Shown in pieces: positions 1-12,633 of a stretch of 64,000 bases of DNA. The position numbers and the translations under genes are program-made. Location: NCBI GenBank assembly GCA_964035545.1, contig OZ037767.1:6500207-6564206 (forward strand), read 5' to 3'. Position 1 is the stretch's first letter. Each line of letters begins with the position of its first letter. Origin of the DNA: Bugula neritina (taxonomy: Eukaryota > Bryozoa > Gymnolaemata > Cheilostomatida > Bugulidae). Below the pieces are notes generated by a model that was not told where the DNA came from, did not search any database, and saw only the letters and a list, made by a program, of their open reading frames with translations.

Positions 1-199
1 TATTAGCTACTCAAATACTTTAATACTTAAATCATCATTGAAGACTGATTGTGTTGATAAATGATTTGAACTTATAGTGATAGAAAAGCAAGAAGGTTTT
101 TTAATCATATTAATTATGTTTAAGAATAGTTTTATTAAAATTTCTATACTTCATTACGGAGAAAAGTTACTTATGACAACTACTTTTCTTATACTGTAG

Positions 200-3100
200 G
201 ACATGTTATTTTATCTTGGTGATGATGAAATTTCTCCGGACTTTTCTAATCCCAACTCTTTGATGTGGAAGCACGAGAATGTGGAGTACGGTGACTGGTA
301 TGCAGGGCCTACCTTTGATAGCTCCTTCACATTCAGCACTACAATCCAAGCATCTGAGGTTGTTTATATTCGCCATAGCAGCTTAAACGCTCCTGGTATA
401 TCATTATATGCACTTGATGACTTATTTATAGTATCATATGTAAACTATTTGTTTCTGTTTTGACACTTGAAATCTTATCTTCTATTACATAAAAAGTATT
501 TGCTTCATCACATGGCATTATGCTGTGGAGTTTTGTATGTTTTGCTTTTAATGATACATTAAGCAAAAACATAGCTTACTACAAGTTTTTGCATTTGAGA
601 TGTAATGTAATGCAACTGTGATAGTTTAAACTGTTTGTGATAGAAAATTGGAACCTTACCTAAATTATTGGCAAATTTAATTCATTTTCCTTGTGTCTCA
701 GCTTTAATGTAACTTTATTTGGTGTTGACTTATATATAAAACTAAACACTTGTTAGTGTGACCAGCATATGCAAAACATTCATCTTTATTTTAAACAACC
801 ATCAACACTGTGTTTTCTATTTCATCATTTACCTCAGGCTTTGATGTCAAATGGCTCCATTTATCTTCACATATACATGCTTCCCCGTGGTTGGTTGCCT
901 AACAGAGACGCTGGTAAACCAGAGGCATATAGGATAAATCATAAAGTCAAGCGTGAGTATTGCACGGTTTATTTTGTTTGATTTTTTTGTTACATGACTA
1001 TTACATAGATTTCTTTGGTCATTTCATAAGAAATTATAAATTTCTCACTCTTGACATGTTTATTGTTAAACTGGAATTTTCATGAGGTGTAGATGACAAT
1101 GATTAGTTATAGTTCATCTATCTTATGGTCCTTTATTCATTCATTCTGTGTATTCCAATATCTTCATGTTTTAGAGTTGAATAAGTTTAAAAAGAGGACA
1201 TTTGTAAATACTGTCAACTTACTCACCGGGAAGACTGACACCCACCCCGACTTAGTGAAAGTAAGAAATGTGCATTTTCTTATGTTTTAGGTTAACTGAA
1301 AGTTTTAAATTTAATAGTATTTTTTCTGACTCAGAGTTTACAATATATATTGCATTAGATTTAATTTAGTATTCAAATTTTATTTTTCTATTTGCCTTGC
1401 ATGTGCACTTGTCATTGCTAAAGCAATTGTGCTTATAACTAATGTAGCATGGGAAAAATGTAAATTTATGTTCAATTAACCAAATGTTGCAAGCATGGCA
1501 ATGTATTTTGACAATAAAGACATAATGTTTCATAGTTATGTTTTATTGACATTTGCATGTGTAAAAATGTATGTAGCAGGACTACTTATAGTAAATACTC
1601 ATAGTTAAATAAGTGTTTTAGACAGGCCTTCAAGTTTTTATGCCTTTGTCTGAACCCAGTTTAAGGATTTTCTTGAGAACTGAAAACAAATCAGCTTCAA
1701 GATATTTTTTGAGATCTATTTACGCTTGTATCTGCATCACATTCTAATACTCTGTTTGACTATATTGACAATTTAGAAGGAGAACAGCAGTTTAGTGGAA
1801 ATACTCTCTCACTGGCATCCTAACCTCACAATAAACTATGTCATTGATCAAACACCCTGGACTCAGGGCATGGTGCCAGCTCCGTTAGATCAGCGTAAGT
1901 AGTGCTTTTTAATCTCTCTGTTTATTTCTGCCTGCATTCACCTGATTTCTTCCTAGAAATGTTAAAGCTACCTCATAAAATTAGGAATTTTTGTCGCCTG
2001 AGCCTTCCTAAAATAGTTACTCTAAAGTTTTGGTTTACTAATGTTTCGTCCTAACCCGAATTATAAATTACAGATATACAGTTTGTGGAGGAAAAGCCTC
2101 ATTATTACCCTCCCATCTTTATCAATGACTACTGGAACCTTCAGCAAGACTACATGCCTATCAACGAAACAACTCCGTAAGTAGCCTGAAATGTTACACT
2201 TGTTTCTAGAAACATCCATTGAAATTCACTGAATACTAAAATTTTATTGACGTGAAAATGTTACAAAATAGAGTAATCATTCAACACTGACTTTATTTAC
2301 CAAAAGGTTCACAGTTGAAGCATAAGGAATCTTTCCCAATTTAGATTTGTCTGCTCATTTATTAGTATAAATTTTTGCATTTTCTAGTGAACTGAATTTC
2401 ACTCTCACTGTCCATCCACTCTCTCTGATCAAGTGGCAGTTCTACGCTGCTCAAGGAATGCGCAACCAGTGGTATGTTACTTATCGACAGCCTATTTACC
2501 TTCTCATATTTGTTTTAGATTTTCTAGAACTTTCTAGTGCACACTCTTGATATTGTTTTTTTTTGTAATATGCATCTCATGGTGTATTCAAGTATCCACT
2601 AGTTAAAGGGGGTCCCCCTACCCAGTTTTGATGCAGTAGTTTGAACACAAATCGGTTCAATAACCAACAAGAGATTGTATGTAGTGCAGCTTGTATATCA
2701 CCTCTAGTAATAAGTAATATCAACTATATTCCTATGTTATAGCGGTGAGAAACTTAATGTTTTACCATTCTGTGGATATTTTTGTATGCATCAATGCAAG
2801 TTCAAATAATGTGTACTGAATTATTTTAATAAAAAAGCTACCATGCTGTATGACTATGAGAATCTAGTTTATTATACTTTCGCTAGTATACCCAGTAGTT
2901 ATAGTACAGGGTGATGATGTTTCTATTTTAAAAATGTAGCCAGGAAATTTTTGATCTCTGAGCAATTAGCTGCATGTGCTAACAGTAACCACATAGACAA
3001 AGGTTCTAGCTAATCTATTCTAATCCTATGATGACTCGACAGTCATTCTGCATAGAAGCTCTCGTCTGTGTGTAGGTATAGCCAGTTGCTAGGAGACGGA

Positions 3101-6100
3101 GGTGGTGAACAGTCTGATGCTGAACAAGACACCCTCAAACAGACCATGCTAGAGACCAACCCATATCTGTTAGCTCTTACTGTTGGCGTATCTATTGTAC
3201 ACAGTGTGTTTGAGTTCCTGGCTTTTAAAAATGGTATGATGACTTACCTTTTTACCTTTTCTCAGCTTCATATCCACACTTTACATCTTGGTTGATTTAT
3301 TCTTTATTCAGCTTATAAGTGTGGTTTTGGTGAATAATCTTTATTGAGCATAGAATATGTTACTAGGTTGAGTAATACAGAGACAGTGAGAAACAGTATG
3401 TACATAAAGTATTAGCTTTTTATCTGTAAGCTTTACATGGCTTTTTCTATTCAAGCCTGTATAGCAACAATGCTATACTACAACACACCTGACGATACTT
3501 GTGCCTTTCTAAATGCCATTTGCTCTATTTTACCACAGTTTAAGCATAGCATTTCACCCACTTTTTCTGAAATTTTTTACCAAAATATAATCATTGTTTA
3601 ACATTCGAGTTCTACCATGAATATTTCCTGGCCGTATTACATTTGGGCTGCTAATAGGTAAGCAACCAATGGTCAAAATTTAGGTTTCGCACTCACTAGT
3701 TAATATTGGTCACATGCAGTGTCTCGCTTGGATTTCTTTTGTAGACATTCAATTCTGGAAGAATCGGAAGTCTCTGGAAGGCCTCTCCGTTCGATCTATC
3801 TTTTTTGGCGTATTTCAGTCTCTCATTGTTTTGCTGTATATCTTAGACAATGAGACCAACTTTGTAGTAATAATTAGTGTTGGGATAGGACTCCTCATAG
3901 ATGCTTGGAAAATCACCAGGGTTATCAACTTAGAGGTAAAGACCTTGTTTTGTGAAATCATTTCAACTTAACTTATCTGTTTGCGCAAACTGTCTATTTC
4001 ACCCTATCTGTTACTCTAAAACAACTATACTGGTATTGAAAAAAATGAGACAAGAGACAAATTGTAATACTTTTGTTTCTAAAAAATTGTTAGAAACTGC
4101 TTTATTCTGAAGATAAGGTACGTTAAAATGTATTTTATCCCAATGAAGCATACATTAGGTAATAAAAATAGGAATTTTTAGTCTGTAGTTATGTTATGTA
4201 AACATTTTTCAATACTTATTATACAAAGTTTTGTAAAAAATCTGTGCTATCCTTTTGCAAACGTTTAATTTTGTTCAAGACATATAAGTGCCTGAAACGA
4301 TTTTCAGCATTATTAAATTATAATTTATTACTTTGCCTATCATTTTGGCCATCACTTTATCTTCTCGTCTCTAAAAGACAAAATCTCTTAAAAAGCATTA
4401 CAGGAACTATTTATTTGAAAGTTGTCTTTTCTTGGTATTTTAAGATATGGCAGACATACTTTACGTAGTAGTTGCTACAGTCAGTGTAGTTATTTCATTG
4501 TATAAGTTGTTGTATACTTTTTAAAGGTATATACACAGATCATGATCTTTAATAGTTTTAAAAAACTGGTTTTCAATCCAAAATCACAGTGTTATTTCTA
4601 CCAGGCTATGTTTAAAAATTATTTCATGCTCTGTACAGCCTGTACAGCATTATCGTGTTTCAGATTGACTATGAGAACAAGTGGTTTGATGCTATACCCA
4701 GAATCACTTATACTGACAAGTCTACATATGTTGAATCTCAAACTAAGACCTATGATCAGGTATTGAACTATAGTGTGTCATGTCGCTGCCTGTAATGGAT
4801 CCCTGCATTTTATTAAGTTTTTGATGTTTGGGATGTTGCTAAATGTTGAAATATTTTCAAGCTTTAACGTTTAGTATATGTTGAGATGTATGTATTTGGA
4901 GAGAGTAATTTTAGTACATTCGCTAGCTGCATGTAGTCATTCATTAATTGACTGGCTTTTTCCATCAGGTTATCTGGCAGTACTAGTGAATGAAATTTGT
5001 GGAATTGTTTTTGAATTTTAAAAGCTTCTTTTTGCTGTTACTGAAGATGCATCAACTGACTAACTCATATTTTACTATATCAGACTAACTCTGCCTGAAT
5101 ATGTAGGTTACAGTAGAAAAGTAGTAGTTCAGTTGAAGATCCTACCTATAAGTAACTAGGGAATGGCCACTTACATTGTTATTTTAAATTTGAATTTTGT
5201 TTTTAGATGGCGTTTAAGTATTTAAGTTGGGCTCTATTCCCGCTGCTGGCTGGTTATGGCGTGTATTCCCTGATGTATCATGAACATAAGGGGTGGTACT
5301 CATGGGTGCTCAGTATGCTGTATGGTTTCCTTCTTATGTTTGGTAAGGCCCACTCTCTAATACTTTGCATTGCTGTTTTATTTATTTATGTATACTGTGT
5401 AGTCACTCATGTTCATGTAAAGTATTAATAACTTATATATAGATACTAAGCAATCTGATGTCTACAAAATTATATCGGTGAAGTCTTGCCCTCCCCCCTT
5501 CTTGTATTATCATAGATTGTTATATTACATTCAATTATAATACTCTATTATGTAGCTAGTAGCCTAATTACTTTATTTATAATTGCTTTATTTGTAAATA
5601 CTTTATACCACAATATGTCGTGATCAATATTTCAGAGTAGGTATACAGCTAAATTACCTTTTATTTCTTTCAAAACTGTTGTTGAATTTTAAAAAATGTT
5701 GTATTATAAATATTAAGCCACTGCTTAAGACCAATCAGTTATTAAACATGCTATTAGATGGAGACTTGTGTTGGGTGTTGACAGGTTTTATTATGATGAC
5801 CCCTCAGCTATTTATCAACTATAAGCTGAAATCAGTGGCCCACCTTCCCTGGAGAATGATGACTTATAAAGCACTGAACACCTTCATAGATGATCTCTTT
5901 GCATTTGTTATTAAAATGCCAACAATGTATAGACTGGGCTGCTTCAGAGATGGTGAGTAACTTGAGCTGATCCTTCTAAATGTGTTAACCAAGTCCTTAG
6001 GCAGGTAACTGTAGTGTATTCTTGACCTCTCTTCTGTGGAATAACCCTCCCCCCCCCCCCCCCCCCATGTATTTAAAGAATTTCAACTGACGGTTTTTTA

Positions 6101-6649
6101 ATGCAATTTTTCAGAAAGTTTTAATACCGTTCAAACCTATGTGTGGCTGGTACCTTACAATTGAGACCATCTTGGTAGGATGCATGAAGGAAAAACATCC
6201 TAAAAATGAAATGTCATTTCCTTTTTAACCCATTGCAATTTTGTGTCTATTTTGATCTACTTTAACAGCAAAATGTGAACTAACTGTTGAATGTTGTCAT
6301 ATCTCAACATATCCAACTTTCTATTGCTATACTGTTTTACTTTAAGTTGATAGACTAAAACTTTCTATCTAAATTATGTTGACAACAGCTTTTCTTGCTA
6401 ACCAACAAAAAGGTGAAAAAGCTCCACTTCATTAAACTATTCGCACTGTATGACTATGTACTTGTTATTGTTCCAGATATAGTGTTTCTAATCTTCTTGT
6501 ATCAAAGATGGATTTATAAAGTAGACCCTACTAGAGTAAATGAGTTTGGAACGACTGGGGAGCCAGATGACGCCCCTGCTGTCCAGGATGGTGATGGTGC
6601 TGAGGCTATGCAAGCAGTCAAATCTTCTGGTGCCAAAAAGGATGACTAG
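200..6649 (+). CDS. CLPTM1: CLPTM1 family transmembrane protein (5'-truncated by window)
   Basis: Twelve exons chain in phase: 200-358, 838-952, 1175-1260, 1777-1894, 2074-2176, 2388-2471, 3076-3233, 3745-3935, 4664-4759, 5207-5342, 5785-5952, 6477-6649 (stop TAG). They give 528 residues. The protein aligns along its length with vertebrate CLPTM1: hallmarks are GSIYLHIY, NLLTGKT, SHWHPNLTIN, NDYWNLQ, LLETNPYLLALTV, FWKNRKSLEGLSVRS, LDNETNFVV, HKGWYSWVLSMLYGF, MTPQLFINYKLKSVAHLPWR and WIYKVDPTRVNEFG. After a lumenal half come about six hydrophobic segments, then an acidic tail ending KKDD. The family consists of ER/Golgi multipass membrane proteins linked in vertebrates to GABA-A receptor trafficking and, for the paralogue CLPTM1L, to lipid scrambling; the role here is inferred. 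The first exon starts in phase 0, so the N-terminal exon(s) and promoter lie upstream of the window. The match is to CLPTM1 rather than CLPTM1L. Confidence 0.96.
6049..6066. repeat. poly(C) tract
   Basis: A run of 18 consecutive C lies in the last intron of CLPTM1. It stands out in AT-rich DNA and is a likely site of length polymorphism or sequencing error. Confidence 0.9.
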
Positions 6650-6837
6650 TTTTCACGCATCCTGTTCTAATTTCTAATTATCAGATAATCTAGTAACTAT
6701 AATAATTTAACCGATTGCATATTTTAATTGTTAAATTCGATGTTTGTTGTATGGTATTGTAACTATTATATAATTCAATCATGAATTGTTGCTTAAACAA
6801 TACAGAATGCCAAGAGATTATGTCTGCATAAATTATA

Positions 6838-6843
6838 AATAAA
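6838..6843 (+). terminator. CLPTM1 poly(A) signal
   Basis: A canonical AATAAA hexamer lies about 190 bases after the CLPTM1 stop codon. It is the most plausible cleavage signal before the convergent gene begins. Confidence 0.6.
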
Positions 6844-6974
6844 ACACTCTATTTGTGTTCTTAATGCATCATCAAATACCGAAATTATATTCAGCAAGTT
6901 TGATAACTGCTGTATGCTCCTGAAATTCTGCAACATTTATAGCCAGTAGTAAATAGACATTTTTCAATAAAGGC

Positions 6975-6980
6975 TTTATT
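6975..6980 (-). terminator. Poly(A) signal of the LRR gene (minus strand)
   Basis: AATAAA on the minus strand, about 500 bases past the stop of the LRR gene. With the CLPTM1 hexamer it places two convergent transcript ends roughly 100-150 bp apart. Confidence 0.4.
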
Positions 6981-7483
6981 GTGATAATTTATTGACTGCA
7001 CAAAACAAGGTGTTGGAAGTATATACAGAGTGGTTGTACCAAGATAACATAATATATACATAATATGTACAAACATTACAGTACAGGGTACACAATATTG
7101 GTGCATGATAGACTGTTGATACATACATTTAATGCTAGTAATAATGCCTCTCTTTAGTGCACAAAATATGTTGATTAAACTATACATAGATCTAGAATGA
7201 AATTCTAAGTTGCACCAATAAATGTATACTACTGGAAGATATAATCTTAGGTTACATACTTGTAACATGTGTATAACTGCCATATATAATATTACAGTTA
7301 GTTGAATGCATTTCAAAATGGAATCTTAATGACTTGCAAAACACATCTACAAGAATTTGTGAACTTCTAACAAAATATAAGCGTGAGCTTTGAGTGCCAG
7401 TATCAAAAATATTGGATAGATCACATCTGTTAGCACAAGGTTTGCTTGAGCATTTGGAGTTACTGTACTCAGACACCTACGTC

Positions 7484-10400
7484 CTACATTATGTTACAAC
7501 GACGCAGCTTCCAGCGTCGCCGCCGCCTGATGGGACGCGACTCATCCGACACATCAGTCTCAGTTGTGACCGGGTCTTCTTCAATTATTGGTTGACCTCC
7601 GAGTGCACATGCTCGAACATACGATTCATACGCCTTCACCTGCTTCTGGGCCGTCTTAATCTGCTGCATCCGGGCTGGAAGCTGAGGTAAACAGAAAAGA
7701 GTATGGTTTTGGCATACAATTTGAAATGCTTACTCTGAATCTATAATGTCGACTCGACATTTTCTGTCATATGGCCTAAATGTCCACCAGTGTGTAAAAT
7801 TCCATATAATTATGTTTACAACGCAGGGCATGTAGAAAAGTCTATAGTATTGATAAATTATCACCAATGGGATTGGGAAACGATAAATAGATAGGTGGGA
7901 TAGTGTAAGTGTCAGACCTGTGATGGGTAAGAATGTAAGATTATAAGCAGTTTTATAAAGACCAGCCAACCCAAGACTTATCTATACATCAGATCAAGAA
8001 GATTCAAGGTTATCAACACTTAAATTCAACTCTCACATTTGCCCACTACAGCTCGTTGCACTCTAATGATTAAAGGAAGAAAATAATGATGCAGACAGAG
8101 GAAAATTATCCATTATTGTTGAAATAGTCAATAAACAGTACTGATGGCTAATGCAAGAGAAACAGCTATGGATCTTACTAACCATATACTGTATTAAATC
8201 TTAATTGACTAGAACAAATTTTAAAATAAATTTTGCTAGATAACTTTTGCCCACCAATTTCAAAGTACTACAACTTAGTTGTAAGTCAGTAAGTTACAAG
8301 TGTAATGGTGGACATTTTTAAACTACCTCAATGGCTAGAGCACACTCCTTACTGCAAGTCCAGTGAAGAAAAGGCACACAGGTATTGTTGATATAGGGAT
8401 TCTTGAAGGTGAACACTATGTAACCTGCAACGAAAAATGGGAAGATTTTGAGAGATCGTAATAGCAGAATTAACAGACTCTCACAGATAAACTTGGTGTC
8501 AGAAAATAGCAAACATGTATTAGATTGCTTCATAGATTAAATACGTTTTGTGTAATGCTAGTTGGTAAGGACAATATCCACTCAATTGAAACATAAAAAA
8601 TACACATCAGCATCCTTTGGTAAAACAATAAACATGAGTGAACATCACATGAATACACTACTATAGCTCAAATTCCAAACAGATATATTTCTATAAAGTA
8701 CCAGCATAAACTAACTTGCAGCTCTCAAACAGCAGGAACTAATAGCATGACTCACAAAACTAAAAAACAGAAAACATACACATCAAGTATCAATAAGTTT
8801 AATGATGCAAATACAATAAATGTTGTTAGAGCAAACATTTAAGTGCAGCAGTGGGAGAATTGAGGAAAGTCTGAGTTCTTAAAATTTCTTTATAGATTTG
8901 AGTTGGGGCAAGGGTTGAAATTTTTGCGAGAACATAAATTTTCATGCTACATTTCTAATTTAGAACAAAGTCTTTTCTCAATTTTTTATTTACTGCACCC
9001 ACCTCAAAGCAAACACATAAACTGGGGTTTAGACGAGTCTCAACCCAGGAGTACCCGACAAGACCAACCTGTTGAGTAAAGGAGCTCTGCCGTGTTGCAG
9101 GCTGCGCAGACATTGAAAAGCGAGTAAACCTCCGATATGTAGTCTTTGACGGACTCGGGTATGCTGGAGAGAAGGAAGTAGTTGCATTTCCTGCTGATGA
9201 TAGACTTGGCAGCCCAGAACTTCAGTGATTGCACATTAGTAGCACATTCAAGTGCAGCAGACGCTGTGTCAACATCTGTTGATAGTATGAGTCATATTTG
9301 ACAAGGAATATACACCACACAAGCACCTGCTCTGCAGTGTCAACACAGACACAGGCAGTGAGTGCCAACAGTTGTAATAATGAGACAATAAGGTTGGTGC
9401 TAAAGCATGGATGTTACCAGCACAATGCAACCCACTGCTTCAACTTACGAAGAAACATTGTGGCTATCAACAAAATGTGTTTACAAGAGTTGAGCTTGAA
9501 AATGACAAACTACAAATAATATGAGTTTTGAAGTGGCCGAAATGCAAGATATATCATTCACTACTGAGCTAACTCTTTCGAGTCATAGCAACAGTGAGTT
9601 CTGTTTTTGAACTGACCTGAAAAAGAGGCGGTTCTTATTCGCTCCCTGCCTTCGCACACATACCACATAAAGGTGGTTCGAAAATAGTTCTGATTGCCAT
9701 GACGATGCAAAGTTTCTAGTTTTTTCAACTCAAGCACAAATCCTGGGACAGCATCTAAAATACACATTATTTTTAGAGAACTATCTGTTTTATATATAGA
9801 GCATTACATTAGTATTCCGATGGAATGTTAAGCGAATTGACATTTGGAGCTGTATAATGCTGCATAATGTTATCAGTATAATCATGTGATAAATGACAGA
9901 ATTTTAGACAATGATGGAAGTCATTGGGTATTCATACTCTATATTGTAGTTTAGAAATATTCTGTTTGGTAAAATACAATTTGAATCAACCCAAAGCTTT
10001 CCAATTTCTAGTCACCATTAATAAAGCAGGCATGCAGAGTAGAAGAAATGACCAGACATAACTGGACAAGACATGACTAGACATGACAAGACATGACTAG
10101 ACATGACATAGACATCACATGACATAGACATGACTGAACATGACTAGATATGACTAGACCGTGACATGTCATATTCAGCTATGACTATAACTAGTCACTA
10201 TACTATATATGAAATATGTTTCCACTTGAAAAACAAATACCACAGAAACTAAAATGCTGCTAAAAATATGTATGGTAGACGAGAATGAATAAACAAGTTT
10301 TCCAGGTGTCCCCAGGTGTATGGGAGAATACTGTAGCATCTTCAAGTGGTTACAGACCACATATCCTGACTACACAACTTACCGAGTGCGTTGTTATCTA

Positions 10401-12283
10401 AGAGGAGAGTTGTGATTTCCTGGCAGTGAGCCAGCGTGTACGGGATGGAATCATTTCTCAGTTTGTTATTTGATAGTCTGAGAACTTTGAGATGTTGCAG
10501 CTTCGCTATCTCGGGTGGTAACACACTCAACTGATTGTTACGTAGGGACAGCGTCTTCGCATTTCTTACGTTAAATATCTGGTAAAACAAAAATGCAACT
10601 TTATTTATATGTAAATAAAATTATCTAAAATTAAAGAAATACATATAAGCACTCATAGGTTTTATACACTTGAATTGTTCAACAGTAAAGGAACTCTACT
10701 CTAAAATTGTCAACCAACGTTAGCTACTGATGCATAATTTTTAAAATCCCTTGTAATTTTGGTGAAAATCTTGAGCATGGTATGAGATTTTGATGCGATA
10801 AAAACCAAGATGTCACCATGTGTACATATATTTGAAATTAAAAAAATATTGGCAAACGTACCTTTCCATTCATTGTTTATTTCAGAATTGGCAAAAGGTT
10901 CTCTCATTCAAAATTGTTAATTATGTTAAAACTGACTTTTTGGAAACAAGTTGGGTGAAATGTTATTTGAATTTAAAATAAAGGTTAACAGTTAACTCAC
11001 AACTTTTAAAGTTAGCTTATAGCAAAACTGGGTGTTGAAGACTATATGGGTGTTTAGACGGTGTATAAATAAAACAACCTAGCATTATATAGTAAACACA
11101 GAAAAAATTCTTACAATGACGCACTTACACATTTGGGTAGTTTGAAACTATGGCCATTAAAGGAAGAGTCCAAATCGAGAGTTGTGATAGCTTCAGACTT
11201 GAGATATGAGGTGAATATATTGGAATCTAAAACACGCAGTTTAAACACCGTACTGTATACTGTACTGTCTGCTACTTAAAGTGCTTTGTGGTGATACAAA
11301 CTTAGTTATAGCATCTAAATAAGCACAAGCAAAGAGTGACAAAACAATATATAGTTTTGAATCAGAACACTGCAGTAAGATTTGATATTCAAATCCATTT
11401 AAGATTCTCAACAGCTTTCCAACAGTACTTTCTATAGTCAATCTCAACATTGAATATTAGATATCCAAAGTAAGATGTTCACTCACAGAAAAGGCCATTC
11501 TCTGATGTAGACTGTTTGTATTTATGGCCTTCCAACTTTAGCACATGATAGAACCTCTCCTTGTCGTAGATATAGAAGTTGTAGACTGGACAGAACGCTG
11601 CGTCATCTGCCCTCTGTCGCTTGGCTTCTTCAACAATGTGAGTCAGTCTCTCGTACAGGGCTTGTGTAGAGTTATACACCACCTGGGCATGCACTCCCAA
11701 ATTCTCATTGGGCTAAAACCAAACAAGAGCACATTGTGCAAGAAACTAAGACAAGTAACGAAACTTATTTACGAGAATGTCACAGGACTAAAAGTCTGTG
11801 TTATTTTAATAAAACATACTTCTGAAAGCAGTATAGGGCTTTGTTAATTTCCCCGCATGTGGTGTTTCTTTACTATGTACAAGCTGTGCTAAATTACTGC
11901 TATGTAAATACCACAAAGCAGCGACCTTGGCCTAGGGTATGGACTTTAGCTTAGTAAACCTGAGGTCATGGGTTCCATCCCAGTAAAGGCCATGTTTAGG
12001 AAGAGCATCCAGTCATAGTTGCTCTTGTGCAACATCTGAAAAAATGCTTAGCCCGCTTTAAAAAACACCCATTTCTTTAGTAAAAGGGCTTTTTGCGAGA
12101 TAGTGATTACAAACTTGCTCAAGTTTCAAATACAACAGGATATACCTGAGTGTCGAGAGAGTCAGCAGACACATAGGTGTCTATCAACGTCTCCCAGCTA
12201 AGTCTGACCTCCTTTGATGTTGCTATAGCAACATAGCAGCCCAGCTCATACGCTGTCGGTGATATGTTTCGAACTGTAGTCAT
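7484..12283 (-). CDS. LRR protein with LRRC58/LRR1-like C-terminal Cys domain
   Basis: Eight exons on the minus strand: 12283-12146 (ATG), 11712-11487, 11226-11129, 10578-10383, 9754-9617, 9263-9069, 8424-8327, 7681-7484 (stop). Every junction keeps phase; total 428 residues. Residues 1 to about 120 form an N-terminal domain I do not recognise. From about 130 to 245 come degenerate leucine-rich repeats (ITTLDLDSS, AKTLSLRNNQLSVLPPEI, LKVLRLSNNKL, ITTLLLDNNAL, LETLHRHGN). The C-terminal part (LKFWAAKSI, CAAC, GYIVFTF, PFLHWTCSKEC) matches the cysteine-paired tail shared by vertebrate LRRC58 and LRR1 (PPIL5). An Arg-rich end, RPIRRRRRWKLRR, could be nuclear or nucleic-acid binding. LRRC58 and LRR1 act as substrate receptors of Cullin E3 ligases, so a ubiquitin-ligase adaptor role is an inference. 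No recognised N-terminal domain of those proteins is visible, so orthology is uncertain. Confidence 0.78.
8848..8996. mobile_element. MITE-like TIR element, copy A
   Basis: About 150 bp in the intron between exons 6 and 7 of the LRR gene. The ends are imperfect inverted repeats: GCAGTGGGAGAATTGAGGAA at the left, and a right end whose complement reads GCAGTAAATAAAAAATTGAG. The interior matches 12484-12633 almost base for base over AGAACATAAATT, ATGCTACATTTCTAAT and other blocks. No coding capacity. Confidence 0.65.
10051..10195. repeat. Minisatellite, 10-bp unit AGACATGACT
   Basis: Degenerate tandem copies of AGACATGACT and variants (AGACATGACA, AGATATGACT) over about 145 bp, in the intron between exons 4 and 5 of the LRR gene. 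Confidence 0.85.
11921..12045 (+). mobile_element. tRNA-derived SINE-like element 1
   Basis: A box-like TGGCCTAGGGTATGG (about 11928) and B box-like GGGTTCCATCCC (about 11970) are spaced as in a tRNA promoter. They are followed by GAAGAGCATCCAGTCATAG, a tail type seen in other tRNA-SINEs. It sits in the first intron of the LRR gene, antisense to it. No tRNA cloverleaf could be completed, so it is not a functional tRNA gene. Confidence 0.5.
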
Positions 12284-12483
12284 GTTTCACTACCTGTTCA
12301 CAGCCCAAAGACAAGTATTATGACTCAAACATAAATAAATATTAGATAAATCACTGGAATATACATGGCATGTGCAGAATATAAATAAATATAGTGGTAT
12401 ACAAGGGCAATGGGTCTTATGATAGCATTGCGTAAGGCTAATTGATACCTCAGCAAAACCTTTTTAAACAGTTCCCATTTAGG

Positions 12484-12633
12484 AGCAGTAGTGGAGAAAT
12501 TGAGATAGCCTAAGTTCTTTAAGTTTTTCATTAAATTTGGTTTGGGGTGCAGTTGAATTTTTCAAGAGAACATAAATTCTTATGCTACATTTCTAATCTA
12601 GAACACAGGCTTTTTCAATTTCCTCATTGCTGC
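12484..12633. mobile_element. MITE-like TIR element, copy B
   Basis: About 150 bp just upstream of the LRR gene. Left end GCAGTAGTGGAGAAATTGAG; the complement of the right end reads GCAGCAATGAGGAAATTGAA. Terminal inversion continues over AGCCT and GTTCT, so the TIRs are about 30 bp. It is a second copy of the element at 8848-8996, which shows dispersal. Confidence 0.68.

Noticed and set aside
6891-7316. Open frame of 141 codons on the minus strand next to the LRR gene
   Set aside because: Composition is that of AT-rich 3' UTR, no domain resemblance, and it lies beyond the stop of a well-supported gene.
10051-10195. CRISPR-like array
   Set aside because: The units are contiguous 10-bp repeats without unique spacers, in a eukaryotic intron.
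11921-12045. Functional tRNA gene near the B box at 11970
   Set aside because: No acceptor stem or anticodon arm can be paired around the boxes; SINE head is the better explanation. The same applies near 30450 and 45590.
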